The position numbers were made by a program, and so were the translations under genes. Source: CAYOYK01 sp964408185 (GTDB taxonomy: Bacteria > Bacillota > Clostridia > Christensenellales > Aristaeellaceae). Taken from it: a stretch of 16,776 bases of DNA. Of this stretch, positions 1-8,059 are shown piece by piece. Below the pieces are notes generated by a model, which saw nothing but the letters and a program-made list of their open reading frames with translations, did not search any database and had not been told where the DNA came from. Within the stretch, counting starts at the first letter, position 1; each line of letters starts with the position of its first letter. The DNA is taken from assembly GCA_964408185.1 (NCBI GenBank), contig CAYOYK010000051.1, positions 1 to 16,776 of the forward strand, read 5' to 3'.

Positions 1-39
1 CTTGTTCGTGCGAACGGCTATGATCTTTTCCAGCTTCAT
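1..39 (-). CDS. 5' end of an unidentified gene, cut by the window edge
   Basis: The minus strand shows an ATG at 39-37 and 13 open codons (MKLEKIIAVRTNK) running off the edge. A purine-rich Shine-Dalgarno stretch (AAGGGAGGG) lies just upstream. It begins only 24 nt after the adhE stop codon, so it may be co-transcribed with adhE. The short N-terminus faintly recalls aminoglycoside-phosphotransferase-like kinases, but 13 residues are too few to name it. The ribosome binding site and spacing are the real evidence that it is a gene. Confidence 0.6.
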   Translation of the reverse strand, partial: MKLEKIIAVRTNK

Positions 40-63
40 GGGTTTGCCCTCCCTTCTATTCGA

Positions 64-2661
64 TTACGCGCCGTAGTAGGCGTTCAGATACATCTGCTTG
101 ATCTCGCTCATCAGCGGGTAGCGCGGGTTGGCGCCGGTGCACTGGTCGTCGAAGGCCTGCTCCGTCATAGCGTCCAAACGCGCGAGGAAGTCTTTTTCGT
201 CCACGCCGTAGTCCGCAATGGTGGCCTTGATGCCGATTTTTCCCTTCAGCTCGTCGATCTTCTCAATGAGGCCGTTCAGCTTCTCGGTATCATCCTTGCC
301 TTGGATTCCCAGCGACTCGGCCACCTCGGCGTAGCGGCGCAGCGTGTGCGGATGGTCGTATTGCGGGAAGGTACCCATCTTGGTCGGCACCTCGGCGGCG
401 TTGAAGCGCAGCACCTCGTCCAGCATCAGGGCGTTGGCCACGCCGTGCGGCAGGTGGTGGAACGCGCCCAGCTTGTGCGCCATGCTGTGGCATACGCCGA
501 GGAACGCGTTGGCAAAGGCCATACCGGCCATGGTGGCGGCGTTGGCCATTTTTTCGCGCGCGGCGGGATCGTGGGGGCCGTCGTTGTAGGCGCGGGGCAG
601 GTACTCAAAGATCATCTTGAGGCTCTGGATGGCCAGCCCGTCCGTGTAGTCGGTCGCCATCACGCTCGCGTAGGCCTCCAGCGCGTGGCTTACCGCGTCG
701 ATGCCGGAGGCGGAGGTCAGGCCGCGCGGCGCGTCCATCATCATGTCCGCGTCCACGATGGCCATGTTGGGCATCAGCTCGTAGTCCGCCAGCGGGTACT
801 TGACGCCGCTCCGCTCATCCGTGATGACCGCGAACGGCGTGACCTCGCTGCCCGTGCCGGCCGTGGTGGGAATGGCGATGAAGTAGGCCTTTTCGCCCAT
901 GCGCGGGAATGTGTACGTGCGCTTGCGGATATCGCTGAAGCGCATCGCCATGTCCATAAAGTCCGCGTCGGGATGCTCGTACAGCACCCACATGATCTTG
1001 GCCGCGTCCATGGCGCTGCCGCCGCCCAGCGCGATCACAACGTCCGGGGCGAAGGCGGTCATTTGGGCCGCGCCCTCGCGGGCGCAGGCGAGGGTCGGAT
1101 CGGGCGCTACGTCAAAGAACGTGGCGTGCTCGATGCCCATCTCGTCCAGCCGCTTGGATACGGCCTCGGAGTAGCCGTTCTGGTAGAGGAACTGGTCGGT
1201 CACGATGAAGGCGCGCTTTTTGCCCATAACGTCCTTCAGCTCCCGCAGGGCCACGGGCAGGCAGCCCTTCTTGAGGTATACCTTTTGCGGCGCGCGGAAC
1301 CAGAGCATATTCTCTCTCCTCTCGGCGACGGTCTTGACGTTGAGCAGCTGCTGCACGCCCACGTTTTCGCTCACGCTGTTGCCGCCCCAGCTGCCGCAGC
1401 CCAGCGTGAGGGACGGGCGCAGCTTAAAGTTGTACAGATCTCCAATGCCGCCTTGGCTGGACGGCGTGTTGACCACAATGCGGCAGGTCTCCATGCGCCG
1501 GGCAAAGCGGTCGAGCTTCTCGCGCTGGGTGCCGGCGTTGAGGTACAGGCTGGCGGTGTGGCCGTGGCCGCCGTCCAGGATCAGGCGCTCGGCCTTGTTC
1601 ATGGCGTCGTCAAAGTCCTTGGCGCGGTACATGGCCAGCACGGGGCTGAGCTTCTCGTGCGCAAACTCCTCGCTGATGTCTACGCTTTCCACCTCGCCGA
1701 TGAGGATCTTGGTAGCGTCCGGCACGGTCACGCCCGCGAGCGCCGCGATTTTGGCCGCGCTCTGGCCCACGATCTTGGCGTTCAGCGCGCCGTTGATGAT
1801 CATGGTCTTGCGCACCTTGTCCAGCTCCGCGCCCTTGAGGAAGTAGCAGCCGCGCGCGGCAAACTCGGCGCGCACCGCGTCGTAGACGGGCTCCAGCACG
1901 ATGACGCTCTGCTCGGACGCGCAGATCATGCCGTTGTCAAACGTTTTGCTGTGGATAATGGAGTTGACCGCCAGCAGCACGTCCGCGCTGTCGTCGATCA
2001 CGGCGGGCACGTTGCCCGCGCCCACGCCCACGGCGGGCTTGCCGCTGGAGTACGCCGCGCGCACCATGCCGGGGCCGCCCGTGGCAAGGATGATATCGCA
2101 TTCCTTCATCAGCAGGTTGGATAGCTCCAAGCTGGGCACGTCGATCCAGCTGATGATGTGCTCCGGCGCGCCGGCGGCCACGGCGGCCTCCAGCACCACG
2201 CGGGCCGCGTCGATGGTGCAGCCCTTGGCGCGCGGATGCGGGGAGATGATAATGCCGTTGCGGGTCTTGAGCGCCAGCAGCGTTTTGAAGATCGCCGTCG
2301 AGGTGGGGTTGGTGGTCGGGATGACCGCCGCGATGACCCCGATCGGCTCGGCGTAGCGGGTGTAGCCGTAGGTCTCGTCCCGCTCGATCACGCCGCAGGT
2401 TTTCACATCCCGGTACGCGTTATAGATGTACTCGGACGCGAAGTGGTTCTTGATGACCTTGTCCTCCACAACGCCCATGCCGGTCTCGGCCACCGCGTCC
2501 TTGGCGAGCGGCAGGCGCTGCTGGCCCGCGGCCACCGCCGCCGCGAAAAAGATTTTATCCACCTGCTCCTGTGTGAAAGTGGAATATTCCTTTTGTGCAG
2601 CGCGCACCAGCGCGAGCTCCCGCTCCAATCCTTCCAAGCTGTCTACGGGTTTCCGTGCCAT
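64..2661 (-). CDS. adhE: Bifunctional acetaldehyde-CoA/alcohol dehydrogenase AdhE
   Basis: This cytoplasmic enzyme reduces acetyl-CoA to acetaldehyde and then ethanol, regenerating two NAD+ in fermentation. The 865-residue protein has the usual length. The N-terminal half is a CoA-acylating aldehyde dehydrogenase with the active-site Cys near residue 247 (NGMICASEQS). The C-terminal half, from about residue 450, is an iron-dependent alcohol dehydrogenase with GGGSAMDAAK and the metal-ligand region GIDAVSHALEAY followed by CHSMAHKLG and FHHLPHG. An upstream in-frame ATG at 2724 would add 21 residues, but it lies in the -35 region of the promoter. The ATG at 2661 has a GGGGAGGG ribosome binding site and begins the family-like MARKPVDS, so it was chosen. 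It is divergent from the ygeX cluster. Rex-like operators upstream suggest control by the NADH/NAD+ ratio. Identity is very secure. Confidence 0.97.
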   Translation of the reverse strand: MARKPVDSLEGLERELALVRAAQKEYSTFTQEQVDKIFFAAAVAAGQQRLPLAKDAVAETGMGVVEDKVIKNHFASEYIYNAYRDVKTCGVIERDETYGYTRYAEPIGVIAAVIPTTNPTSTAIFKTLLALKTRNGIIISPHPRAKGCTIDAARVVLEAAVAAGAPEHIISWIDVPSLELSNLLMKECDIILATGGPGMVRAAYSSGKPAVGVGAGNVPAVIDDSADVLLAVNSIIHSKTFDNGMICASEQSVIVLEPVYDAVRAEFAARGCYFLKGAELDKVRKTMIINGALNAKIVGQSAAKIAALAGVTVPDATKILIGEVESVDISEEFAHEKLSPVLAMYRAKDFDDAMNKAERLILDGGHGHTASLYLNAGTQREKLDRFARRMETCRIVVNTPSSQGGIGDLYNFKLRPSLTLGCGSWGGNSVSENVGVQQLLNVKTVAERRENMLWFRAPQKVYLKKGCLPVALRELKDVMGKKRAFIVTDQFLYQNGYSEAVSKRLDEMGIEHATFFDVAPDPTLACAREGAAQMTAFAPDVVIALGGGSAMDAAKIMWVLYEHPDADFMDMAMRFSDIRKRTYTFPRMGEKAYFIAIPTTAGTGSEVTPFAVITDERSGVKYPLADYELMPNMAIVDADMMMDAPRGLTSASGIDAVSHALEAYASVMATDYTDGLAIQSLKMIFEYLPRAYNDGPHDPAAREKMANAATMAGMAFANAFLGVCHSMAHKLGAFHHLPHGVANALMLDEVLRFNAAEVPTKMGTFPQYDHPHTLRRYAEVAESLGIQGKDDTEKLNGLIEKIDELKGKIGIKATIADYGVDEKDFLARLDAMTEQAFDDQCTGANPRYPLMSEIKQMYLNAYYGA

Positions 2662-2681
2662 ACGACCCTCCCCTTTCTGGT

Positions 2682-2699
2682 TCGTTAAAATTTTAACAT
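2682..2699. promoter_or_regulatory. Rex-like operator over the adhE -10 box
   Basis: TCGTTAAAATTTTAACAT differs from the clostridial Rex consensus TTGTTAANNNNTTAACAA at two of the 14 defined positions and holds a perfect 14-bp palindrome (2684-2697). It covers the predicted adhE -10 box, so bound Rex would block RNA polymerase. Rex is a repressor released by high NADH, and adhE is a classic target. The rex gene is not in the window, so the regulator is inferred. Confidence 0.72.
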
Positions 2700-2718
2700 G
2701 ACGTGAGCCTTGTGTCAA
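2690..2718 (-). promoter_or_regulatory. adhE promoter
   Basis: On the minus strand, a perfect -35 TTGACA (2718-2713) is followed by a 17-nt spacer and a -10 TAAAAT (2695-2690). A second TTGACA lies directly upstream (2724-2719). The expected start near 2683 leaves a leader of roughly 20 nt before the adhE ATG. The -10 box sits inside the proximal Rex-like palindrome. Confidence 0.75.
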
Positions 2719-2737
2719 TGTCAAATTTGGGAAATTA

Positions 2738-2755
2738 TCGTTAATCTATTAACAA
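2738..2755. promoter_or_regulatory. Second Rex-like operator, distal
   Basis: TCGTTAATCTATTAACAA matches TTGTTAANNNNTTAACAA at all but one defined position. It lies upstream of the adhE -35 box, about 56 bp centre to centre from the proximal site, and about 40 bp upstream of the -35 box of the divergent ygeX promoter. It could support cooperative repression of adhE or influence both promoters. Confidence 0.75.
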
Positions 2756-2795
2756 TCAAACAAAAGCCAAGCGGATCCGGGCTCTATTCTCTCCC

Positions 2796-2824
2796 TTGCC
2801 ACAAAGGCGTTTTGCCTGTATAAT
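2796..2824 (+). promoter_or_regulatory. Promoter of the ygeX cluster
   Basis: A -35 TTGCCA (2796-2801), a 17-nt spacer and a perfect -10 TATAAT (2819-2824) point to transcription from about 2831. The leader of about 62 nt contains a GC-rich inverted repeat (GGCCGC at 2845-2850 with GCGGCC at 2859-2864). It ends in the AGGAAAGGA ribosome binding site of ygeX. No regulator site other than the distal Rex-like palindrome is evident. Confidence 0.75.
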
Positions 2825-2893
2825 GGTTGTACGCAAACGGCCGGGGCCGCCTTCTCACGCGGCCGGCCTCTATTTAGGAAAGGACGAGCGCAT

Positions 2894-4102
2894 ATGTCCT
2901 CTATACAGCTGACGCTTTCCCACCTCCCGCCGACGCGGGACGAGTACCTGCCCCTGATGTCCACGCAAAACGTCGCGGCCGCGCGCAGGTTCCACGAGGG
3001 CTTCCCGGAGTATCGGGTCACGCCGCTCACGGGGCTGCCCGCCACGGCGGCGGAGCTGGGCCTTGCCAGCCTGCACGTCAAGGACGAGAGCTACCGCTTC
3101 GGGCTCAACGCGTTCAAGGTGCTGGGCGGCTCCTACGCCATGGCCCGCGCCATCGCGGACGAGCTGGGCAGGCCGGCCGATACGGTGGATTACGCCTACC
3201 TCACCGGCGAGGCCTTCCAAAAGGAATACGGCCACGCGACCTTCTTTACCGCCACGGACGGCAACCACGGGCGCGGCGTCGCGTGGGCGGCGCGGCGGCT
3301 GCGCCAAAAGGCCGTGGTGCGCATGCCCAAGGGCACGGCCCAAAGCCGGTATGAGAACATCCGCGCGCTTGGGGCCGATGTGACCATCGAAAACATGAAC
3401 TACGACGACTGCGTGCGCCTTGCGGCCAAGCAGGCCGCCGATACGCCGCACGGCGTCATCATACAGGATACCGCGTGGCCCGGCTACCAGAGCATTCCGG
3501 GCTACATCATGCAGGGCTACGGCACCATGGCCGACGAGGCCGCCGAGCAGCTTGCCGCCGAGGGGATCGGCGCGCCGACGCACGTGCTGGTGCAGGCGGG
3601 GGTCGGCTCGCTTGCGGGCGCGGTGCAGGGCTACTGCGCCAACCGCTGGCCGCAGAACCCCCCGCGCGTCATCGTGATGGAGGCCGCCGCGGCCGACTGC
3701 ATCTACCGCAGCGCGCTGGAGGGGGAGCTGCGCGTCGTCGCGGGCGACCTGCCCACCATCATGGCCGGGCTGGCCTGCGGCGAGCCGAACCCCATCGGCT
3801 GGGATATCCTGCGCAATCACGCCGCCGCGTTTGCCTCCTGCCCGGATGCGCTCGCCGCGCGCGGCATGCGCATGCTGGCCGCGCCGATGCGCCCCGACCC
3901 CGCCGTGATATCGGGCGAGAGCGGCGCGGTGGGCATGGGCCTGCTGTACCACCTGATGCGCGATCCCGCCTGCGCCCCGTGGCGCGAGGCCCTCGCGCTG
4001 GGCGCGGACTCGCGCGTGCTGCTCTTCTCCACCGAGGGAGATACCGACCCGGAGAACTACCGCCGCGTGGTATGGGGCGGCGCAAACCCTGATATCGACT
4101 GA
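2894..4102 (+). CDS. ygeX: Diaminopropionate ammonia-lyase YgeX (DpaL)
   Basis: This PLP enzyme converts 2,3-diaminopropionate to pyruvate and two ammonia. The 402-residue protein matches the family length of about 400. The PLP-binding lysine is Lys75 in RFGLNAFKVLGG. The conserved acidic residue in TATDGNHGRG is Asp122, and a second lies in QDTAWPGY (Asp192). These match the catalytic Lys and Asp residues known from the E. coli enzyme. The ATG at 2894 is preceded by AGGAAAGGA at 2876-2884. It is the first gene of the plus-strand cluster, 27 nt before ygeY. Its role here is probably the last carbon step of purine/ureidopropionate breakdown, feeding pyruvate to fermentation. The family call is very secure; the pathway role is inferred from neighbours. 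Confidence 0.95.
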   Translation: MSSIQLTLSHLPPTRDEYLPLMSTQNVAAARRFHEGFPEYRVTPLTGLPATAAELGLASLHVKDESYRFGLNAFKVLGGSYAMARAIADELGRPADTVDYAYLTGEAFQKEYGHATFFTATDGNHGRGVAWAARRLRQKAVVRMPKGTAQSRYENIRALGADVTIENMNYDDCVRLAAKQAADTPHGVIIQDTAWPGYQSIPGYIMQGYGTMADEAAEQLAAEGIGAPTHVLVQAGVGSLAGAVQGYCANRWPQNPPRVIVMEAAAADCIYRSALEGELRVVAGDLPTIMAGLACGEPNPIGWDILRNHAAAFASCPDALAARGMRMLAAPMRPDPAVISGESGAVGMGLLYHLMRDPACAPWREALALGADSRVLLFSTEGDTDPENYRRVVWGGANPDID

Positions 4103-4129
4103 CTTTACGGCAATAAAGGAGGAGTATCC

Positions 4130-5347
4130 ATGGATTTTGAACGCATCCGCAAGCAGGCGCAGGCGGAGACCCCCGCCATGACCAAATTTCTGCGCGAGCT
4201 GATCGCGCTGCCGGGCGAGAGCTGCGGCGAGGAGGGCCACGTCCGCCGCATCGAGCAGGAAATGAAGGCCGTCGGCTTTGACGATGTGCGCATCGACCCG
4301 ATGGGCAACATTCAGGGCTGGATGGGCGCCGGCGAGCGCGTCATCGCCTTTGACGGCCACATCGATACCGTCGGCGTGGGCAACTTGGACAACTGGACGT
4401 TTGATCCCTACAAGGGCTACGAGAACGATACCGAGATCGGCGGGCGCGGCGCGAGCGATCAGCTCGGCGGCGTTGTCAGCGCGGTGTACGCGGCCAAGCT
4501 GGCCAAGGAGCAGGGCCTGCTGCCGGACGGCTGCCGCATCCTCGTTACGGGCACGGTGCAGGAGGAGGACTGCGACGGCCTCTGCTGGCAGTACCTCGTC
4601 AACGAGGAGCACATCAAGCCGGAGCTGGTGGTCATTACCGAGCCGACCGACGGCAACATCTACCGCGGGCAGCGCGGCCGCATGGAGATCCGCGTGCAGG
4701 CGGACGGCGTAAGCTGCCACGGCTCCGCGCCGGAGCGCGGCGACAACGCGATCTTCAAAATGGCGGACATTCTGCAGGATATCCGCGCCTTGGCCCCAAG
4801 GCTGCACAGCGACCCGTTCCTGGGCAAGGGCACGGTTACGGTGAGCGAGATCTTTTACACCTCGCCCAGCCGCTGCGCCGTGGCGGACGGCTGCTGGGTC
4901 TCGCTGGACCGCCGCCTGACGGCGGGCGAGACGTGGGAGGGCGCGCTGGAGGAGATCCGCGCGCTGCCCAGCGTGCGCAAGTACGGCGCGAAGGTGAGCA
5001 TGTACGACTACGCGCGGCCCTCGTGGAGGGGCCTGAGCTATCCGACGGAGTGCTACTTCCCCTGCTGGGTGCTGCCGGAGGACGCGCCGGGCTGCAAGGC
5101 CATGGTGGAAAGCTACACGCAGCTCTACGGCGCACCCAAGGTGGACAAATGGACGTTTTCCACCAACGCGGTCAGCATTATGGGCCGGTACGGCATTCCC
5201 TGCATCGGCCTTGGGCCGGGCAAGGAGGCGCAGGCCCACGCGCCCAACGAGATCACTTGGAAGAAGGACTTGGAGCGCTGCTGCGCCGTATACGCGGCCC
5301 TGCCCGCTCTCTACGCGCAAATGACCCAACAAACCGAAAGGGGCTGA
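4130..5347 (+). CDS. ygeY: YgeY family M20 metallohydrolase
   Basis: This 405-residue cytoplasmic protein belongs to the M20/ArgE/DapE fold of two-metal amidohydrolases. Visible metal-site motifs are FDGHIDTVG (His77, Asp79), GASDQLGG (Asp110), QEEDCDG (Glu145/146), ITEPTD (Glu171) and a C-terminal AHAPNE (His370). The lid domain lies roughly between residues 180 and 300. A consensus AAAGGAGGAG ribosome binding site precedes the ATG. The gene sits between ygeX and ygeW as in E. coli, which separates it from generic peptidases. In the proposed purine route it would remove a carbamoyl group from a ureido-amino-propionate to give the YgeX substrate. That substrate assignment is inference from context and recalled literature; the fold and family are secure. 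Confidence 0.92.
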   Translation: MDFERIRKQAQAETPAMTKFLRELIALPGESCGEEGHVRRIEQEMKAVGFDDVRIDPMGNIQGWMGAGERVIAFDGHIDTVGVGNLDNWTFDPYKGYENDTEIGGRGASDQLGGVVSAVYAAKLAKEQGLLPDGCRILVTGTVQEEDCDGLCWQYLVNEEHIKPELVVITEPTDGNIYRGQRGRMEIRVQADGVSCHGSAPERGDNAIFKMADILQDIRALAPRLHSDPFLGKGTVTVSEIFYTSPSRCAVADGCWVSLDRRLTAGETWEGALEEIRALPSVRKYGAKVSMYDYARPSWRGLSYPTECYFPCWVLPEDAPGCKAMVESYTQLYGAPKVDKWTFSTNAVSIMGRYGIPCIGLGPGKEAQAHAPNEITWKKDLERCCAVYAALPALYAQMTQQTERG

Positions 5348-5353
5348 CCGATC

Positions 5354-6559
5354 ATGAAGGACTTTAAGCGCGCCCTGCAAACCCTGCGCAACCTCCACTT
5401 TGACAGGATGTACGAGAACGATTTCTTCCTTACGTGGGAGCACAGCATCGACGAGCTGCAGGCGGTGTTTGCCGCGGCCAACGCCCTGCGCAGCCTGCGC
5501 GAGCGCAACATCGATACGCGCGTGTTCCAAAGCGGGCTGGGCATCAGCATCTTCCGCGATAACTCCACGCGCACGCGGTTCTCGTTTGCCAGCGCGTGCA
5601 ACCTGCTGGGCCTTGCCGTGCAGGACTTGGATGAAGGCAAGAGCCAAATCGCCCACGGCGAGACCGTGCGCGAGACCGCCAACATGGTCAGCTTTATGGC
5701 GGACGTCATCGGCATCCGGGACGACATGTACATCGGCAAGGGCAACGCGTACATGCATCAGGTGGCCGACGCGGTGACGGAGGGCCACGCGTCCGGCGTG
5801 CTGGCCCAGCGGCCCGCGCTGGTCAACCTGCAGTGCGATATCGATCATCCCACGCAGGTCATGGCGGACACGGCGTTTTTGATTGAGCGCTTTGGCGGCA
5901 TTGAGAACCTGCGCGGCAAGCGCGTCGCCATGACGTGGGCGTACTCGCCCTCCTACGGCAAGCCGCTCAGCGTGCCGCAGGGCGTGATTGGCCTGATGAC
6001 GCGCCTTGGCATGGACGTGGTGCTGGCGCACCCGGAGGGCTACGAGGTGATGCCGGAGGTGGAGGGCATCGCCATGGAGCAGGCCAAGAGCAGCGGCGGG
6101 CGCTTTACGCACACCAACAGCATGGCCGAGGCATTTGCGGGCGCGGACATTGTGTACCCCAAGAGCTGGGCACCCTACGCCGCCATGGAAAAGCGCACCC
6201 AGCTCTATGCGGATGGGGACGCGGCGGGCATCAAGAAGCTGGAAAAGGAGCTGCTCGCCCAAAACGCCACGCATGCCGACTGGGAGTGCACCGAGGAGCT
6301 GATGGCCTCCACCAACGGCGGCAAGGCGCTGTATTTGCACTGCCTGCCTGCGGATATCAGCGGCGTGAGCTGCGAGCGCGGCGAGGTGGCCGCCAGCGTG
6401 TTTGACCGCTACCGCGCGCCGCTGTACCGGCAGGCGAGCTACAAGCCGTATGTGATCGCCGCGATGATTCTGCTGGCGAAGGTGAAGGATCCGGCGGCCG
6501 CGCTGGAGCTGATGGAAAAGAAGGGCAAGGCGCGGCGCAGGTACTGGACGGAGGAGTAG
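5354..6559 (+). CDS. ygeW: Knotted carbamoyltransferase YgeW
   Basis: This 401-residue member of the aspartate/ornithine carbamoyltransferase superfamily matches E. coli YgeW in length. The carbamoyl-phosphate loop is intact: DNSTRTRFSF, with Ser71-Thr72-Arg73-Thr74-Arg75. The second conserved motif, LHCLPADI, has His329-Cys330-Leu331-Pro332. YPKSWAPY resembles the amino-acid-side loop of YgeW rather than OTCase. The ATG is 6 nt after the ygeY stop codon, with GAAAGGGG as ribosome binding site inside ygeY, so the two are tightly coupled. In context it probably runs in the catabolic direction, splitting a ureido compound with phosphate to release carbamoyl phosphate for the carbamate kinase downstream. 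The substrate is inferred. After it the operon is interrupted by 567 bp of repeats. Confidence 0.94.
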   Translation: MKDFKRALQTLRNLHFDRMYENDFFLTWEHSIDELQAVFAAANALRSLRERNIDTRVFQSGLGISIFRDNSTRTRFSFASACNLLGLAVQDLDEGKSQIAHGETVRETANMVSFMADVIGIRDDMYIGKGNAYMHQVADAVTEGHASGVLAQRPALVNLQCDIDHPTQVMADTAFLIERFGGIENLRGKRVAMTWAYSPSYGKPLSVPQGVIGLMTRLGMDVVLAHPEGYEVMPEVEGIAMEQAKSSGGRFTHTNSMAEAFAGADIVYPKSWAPYAAMEKRTQLYADGDAAGIKKLEKELLAQNATHADWECTEELMASTNGGKALYLHCLPADISGVSCERGEVAASVFDRYRAPLYRQASYKPYVIAAMILLAKVKDPAAALELMEKKGKARRRYWTEE

Positions 6560-6592
6560 GAGGACGGAGGGCCGGGTGCGCGAGAGATATTG

Positions 6593-6819
6593 GCGCTGGC
6601 CGACTGGGCTTGTGCGCCGCGAGCGTGCGCGGCCCTGCGGGCCGCTAGCTCGCTATGTGGCGTGTGCGTGCGCGCTGGCCGACTGGGCTTGTGCGCCGCG
6701 AGCGTGCGCGGCCCTGCGGGCCGCTAGCTCGCTATGTGGCGTGTGCGTGTGCGCTGGCCGACTGGGCTTGCATGCCGCGAGCGTGCGCGGCCCGTTGGGC
6801 CGCTAGCTCGCTATGTGGG
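6593..6819 (+). repeat. Tandem 79-bp hairpin repeat, about 2.9 copies
   Basis: Units start at 6593, 6672 and 6751, a period of exactly 79 bp. The first two are nearly identical and the third diverges and is truncated. Each holds a two-tier hairpin (6619-6653, 6698-6732, 6777-6811). The outer stem is GCGAGC/GCTCGC and the inner stem is GCGGCCC/GGGCCGC, with loop TGC in units 1 and 2 and loop GTT in unit 3. Open frames across the array lack ribosome binding sites and reflect composition. Shorter inverted relatives occur at 13675-13795. Confidence 0.92.
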
Positions 6820-7110
6820 CGGGGCGCGGCCTGTGATGGCGGGAGTTGTATGGGGCCGCGCCCCGTTTACGCGGGGGGTACGAGCAGGGGCTCTGCCCCT
6901 GCACCCCGCGAGGGCACCGAAGGCGAGGGTGCGCCCAGTGGGCGCTTGGCCGAAGGCCAAACCGAGCCGTAGGTGGGAAGTGAGGCAAGCAGAGCGCCCG
7001 ACAGGGCGTTCCGCGCCGACCGAACGACGGATTAGTGCCCCTCGACCCCGGATGGGGTAGCGCCCCTCGACCCCGGATTTTTGGGGGATTTGCCCCTGAT
7101 GTTCCCCTTA
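6820..7110. other. Hairpin-rich non-coding gap between ygeW and yqeA
   Basis: No gene or clear promoter is visible. The stretch is a series of inverted repeats: an 11-bp stem 6821-6831 with 6854-6864, GCAGGGGC/GCCCCTGC at 6884-6902 (loop TCT), GCGCCC/GGGCGC at 6931-6945 (loop AGT), TTGGCC/GGCCAA at 6946-6960 (loop GAA), and CGCCC/GGGCG at 6995-7008. The 6884-6906 hairpin plus its flank is an inverted relative of the module near 10050. None ends in a good T-run, so none is called as an intrinsic terminator. Confidence 0.7.
7037..7078 (+). repeat. Short direct repeat, 17 bp twice
   Basis: GCCCCTCGACCCCGGAT occurs at 7037-7053 and, 25 bp later, at 7062-7078. It lies just upstream of the carbamate kinase ribosome binding site. 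No function is recognised. Confidence 0.85.
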
Positions 7111-7126
7111 TAAGGAGGTTATTCCC

Positions 7127-8059
7127 ATGCGCATTGTCGTTGCGCTCGGAGGCAACGCCCTTGGCGTGACCCTCCCCGAACAGATGCTGGCCGTCCAAAA
7201 CACCGCCCGCGCCATTGCGGAGCTGGTGATCGAGGGCCATCAGGTGATCCTCAGCCACGGCAACGGCCCGCAGGTTGGCATGCTGCAAACCGCCATGCAG
7301 GAGTACGCCGCCAAGCGCGAGCTGCCCGCCGCGCCCCTGAGCGTATGCGTCGCCATGAGCCAAGGCTACATCGGCTACGATGTGCAAAACGCCCTGCGCG
7401 AGGAGCTGATCCGCCGCGGACAGCCCACCGCCGTATCCACCGTGCTCACTCAGGTGCGCGTCGATCCCGCCGATCCCGCCTTTGCCGCGCCCACCAAGCC
7501 CATCGGCGTGTTTTACACCAAGGAGCAGGCGGACGAGCTGGTCGCCCGCAAGGGCTACGTGATGCGCGAGGACGCGGGACGGGGCTGGCGGCGCGTGGTG
7601 GCCTCCCCCAAGCCGCAGGAGATCATCGAGCTGGACACCGTCCACGCGCTGCTGGACGCGGGGCAGATCGTCATTGCGGCGGGCGGCGGCGGCATCCCGG
7701 TCATTGCGCAGGGCGATCATCTCAAGGGCGTGGCGGCCGTGATCGACAAGGACTACGCGGCCGCGCTGATGGCCGACGCGCTGGGCGCGGACTGCTTCCT
7801 TATACTTACGGCGGTGGACTGCGTATGGCTGCACTACGGCACGCCGCAGGCCGAGCCGCTATCCCGCGCGACCTGCGCCGAGGCCCTCCGCTACGATGCG
7901 CAGGGCCAGTTCGCGGAGGGCTCCATGCGGCCCAAGGTGCTTGCGGCCATTGCGTTTGCGGGCAAGCGGCCGGGGCGGCGGGCGATCATCACGGCGCTGG
8001 ACCGGGCGATCGACGGCGTGCGCGGCGCGGCCGGGACGCAAATCGAGGCCGACGCGTGA
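7127..8059 (+). CDS. yqeA: Carbamate kinase
   Basis: This enzyme transfers phosphate from carbamoyl phosphate to ADP, giving ATP, ammonia and CO2. The 310-residue length is typical. Amino-acid-kinase motifs are visible: ALGGNALG (residues 7-13), SHGNGPQVG (43-51), KPIG (124-127), AAGGGGIPV (184-192) and VIDKD (205-209). An AAGGAGG site at 7112-7118 precedes the ATG. The symbol yqeA follows its place in the ygeW-ssnA cluster; biochemically it equals ArcC. It shares 4 bp with mocA, suggesting translational coupling. With YgeW it forms a substrate-level ATP-yielding pair. No separate promoter is obvious upstream, so it either depends on read-through across the repeat gap or on an unrecognised promoter. 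Confidence 0.96.
   Translation: MRIVVALGGNALGVTLPEQMLAVQNTARAIAELVIEGHQVILSHGNGPQVGMLQTAMQEYAAKRELPAAPLSVCVAMSQGYIGYDVQNALREELIRRGQPTAVSTVLTQVRVDPADPAFAAPTKPIGVFYTKEQADELVARKGYVMREDAGRGWRRVVASPKPQEIIELDTVHALLDAGQIVIAAGGGGIPVIAQGDHLKGVAAVIDKDYAAALMADALGADCFLILTAVDCVWLHYGTPQAEPLSRATCAEALRYDAQGQFAEGSMRPKVLAAIAFAGKRPGRRAIITALDRAIDGVRGAAGTQIEADA

Noticed and set aside
301..2124. Plus-strand open frame of 607 codons opposite adhE
   Set aside because: It is a high-GC shadow of the well-supported adhE gene, with no family resemblance and a His/Ala/Arg/Gly-biased product.
2870..6340. Minus-strand open frame of 1156 codons across ygeX, ygeY and ygeW
   Set aside because: It is antisense to three conserved enzymes with intact motifs; the product is low-complexity and has no recognisable domain.
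6576..7060. Overlapping open frames in the 79-bp repeats
   Set aside because: They lack ribosome binding sites and only mirror the tandem repeat, giving the same peptide block three times.
7090..7113. Promoter just before the carbamate kinase (TTGCCC and TTATAA)
   Set aside because: The spacing is only 12 nt, and the -10-like box overlaps the ribosome binding site, so a transcript would lack it.
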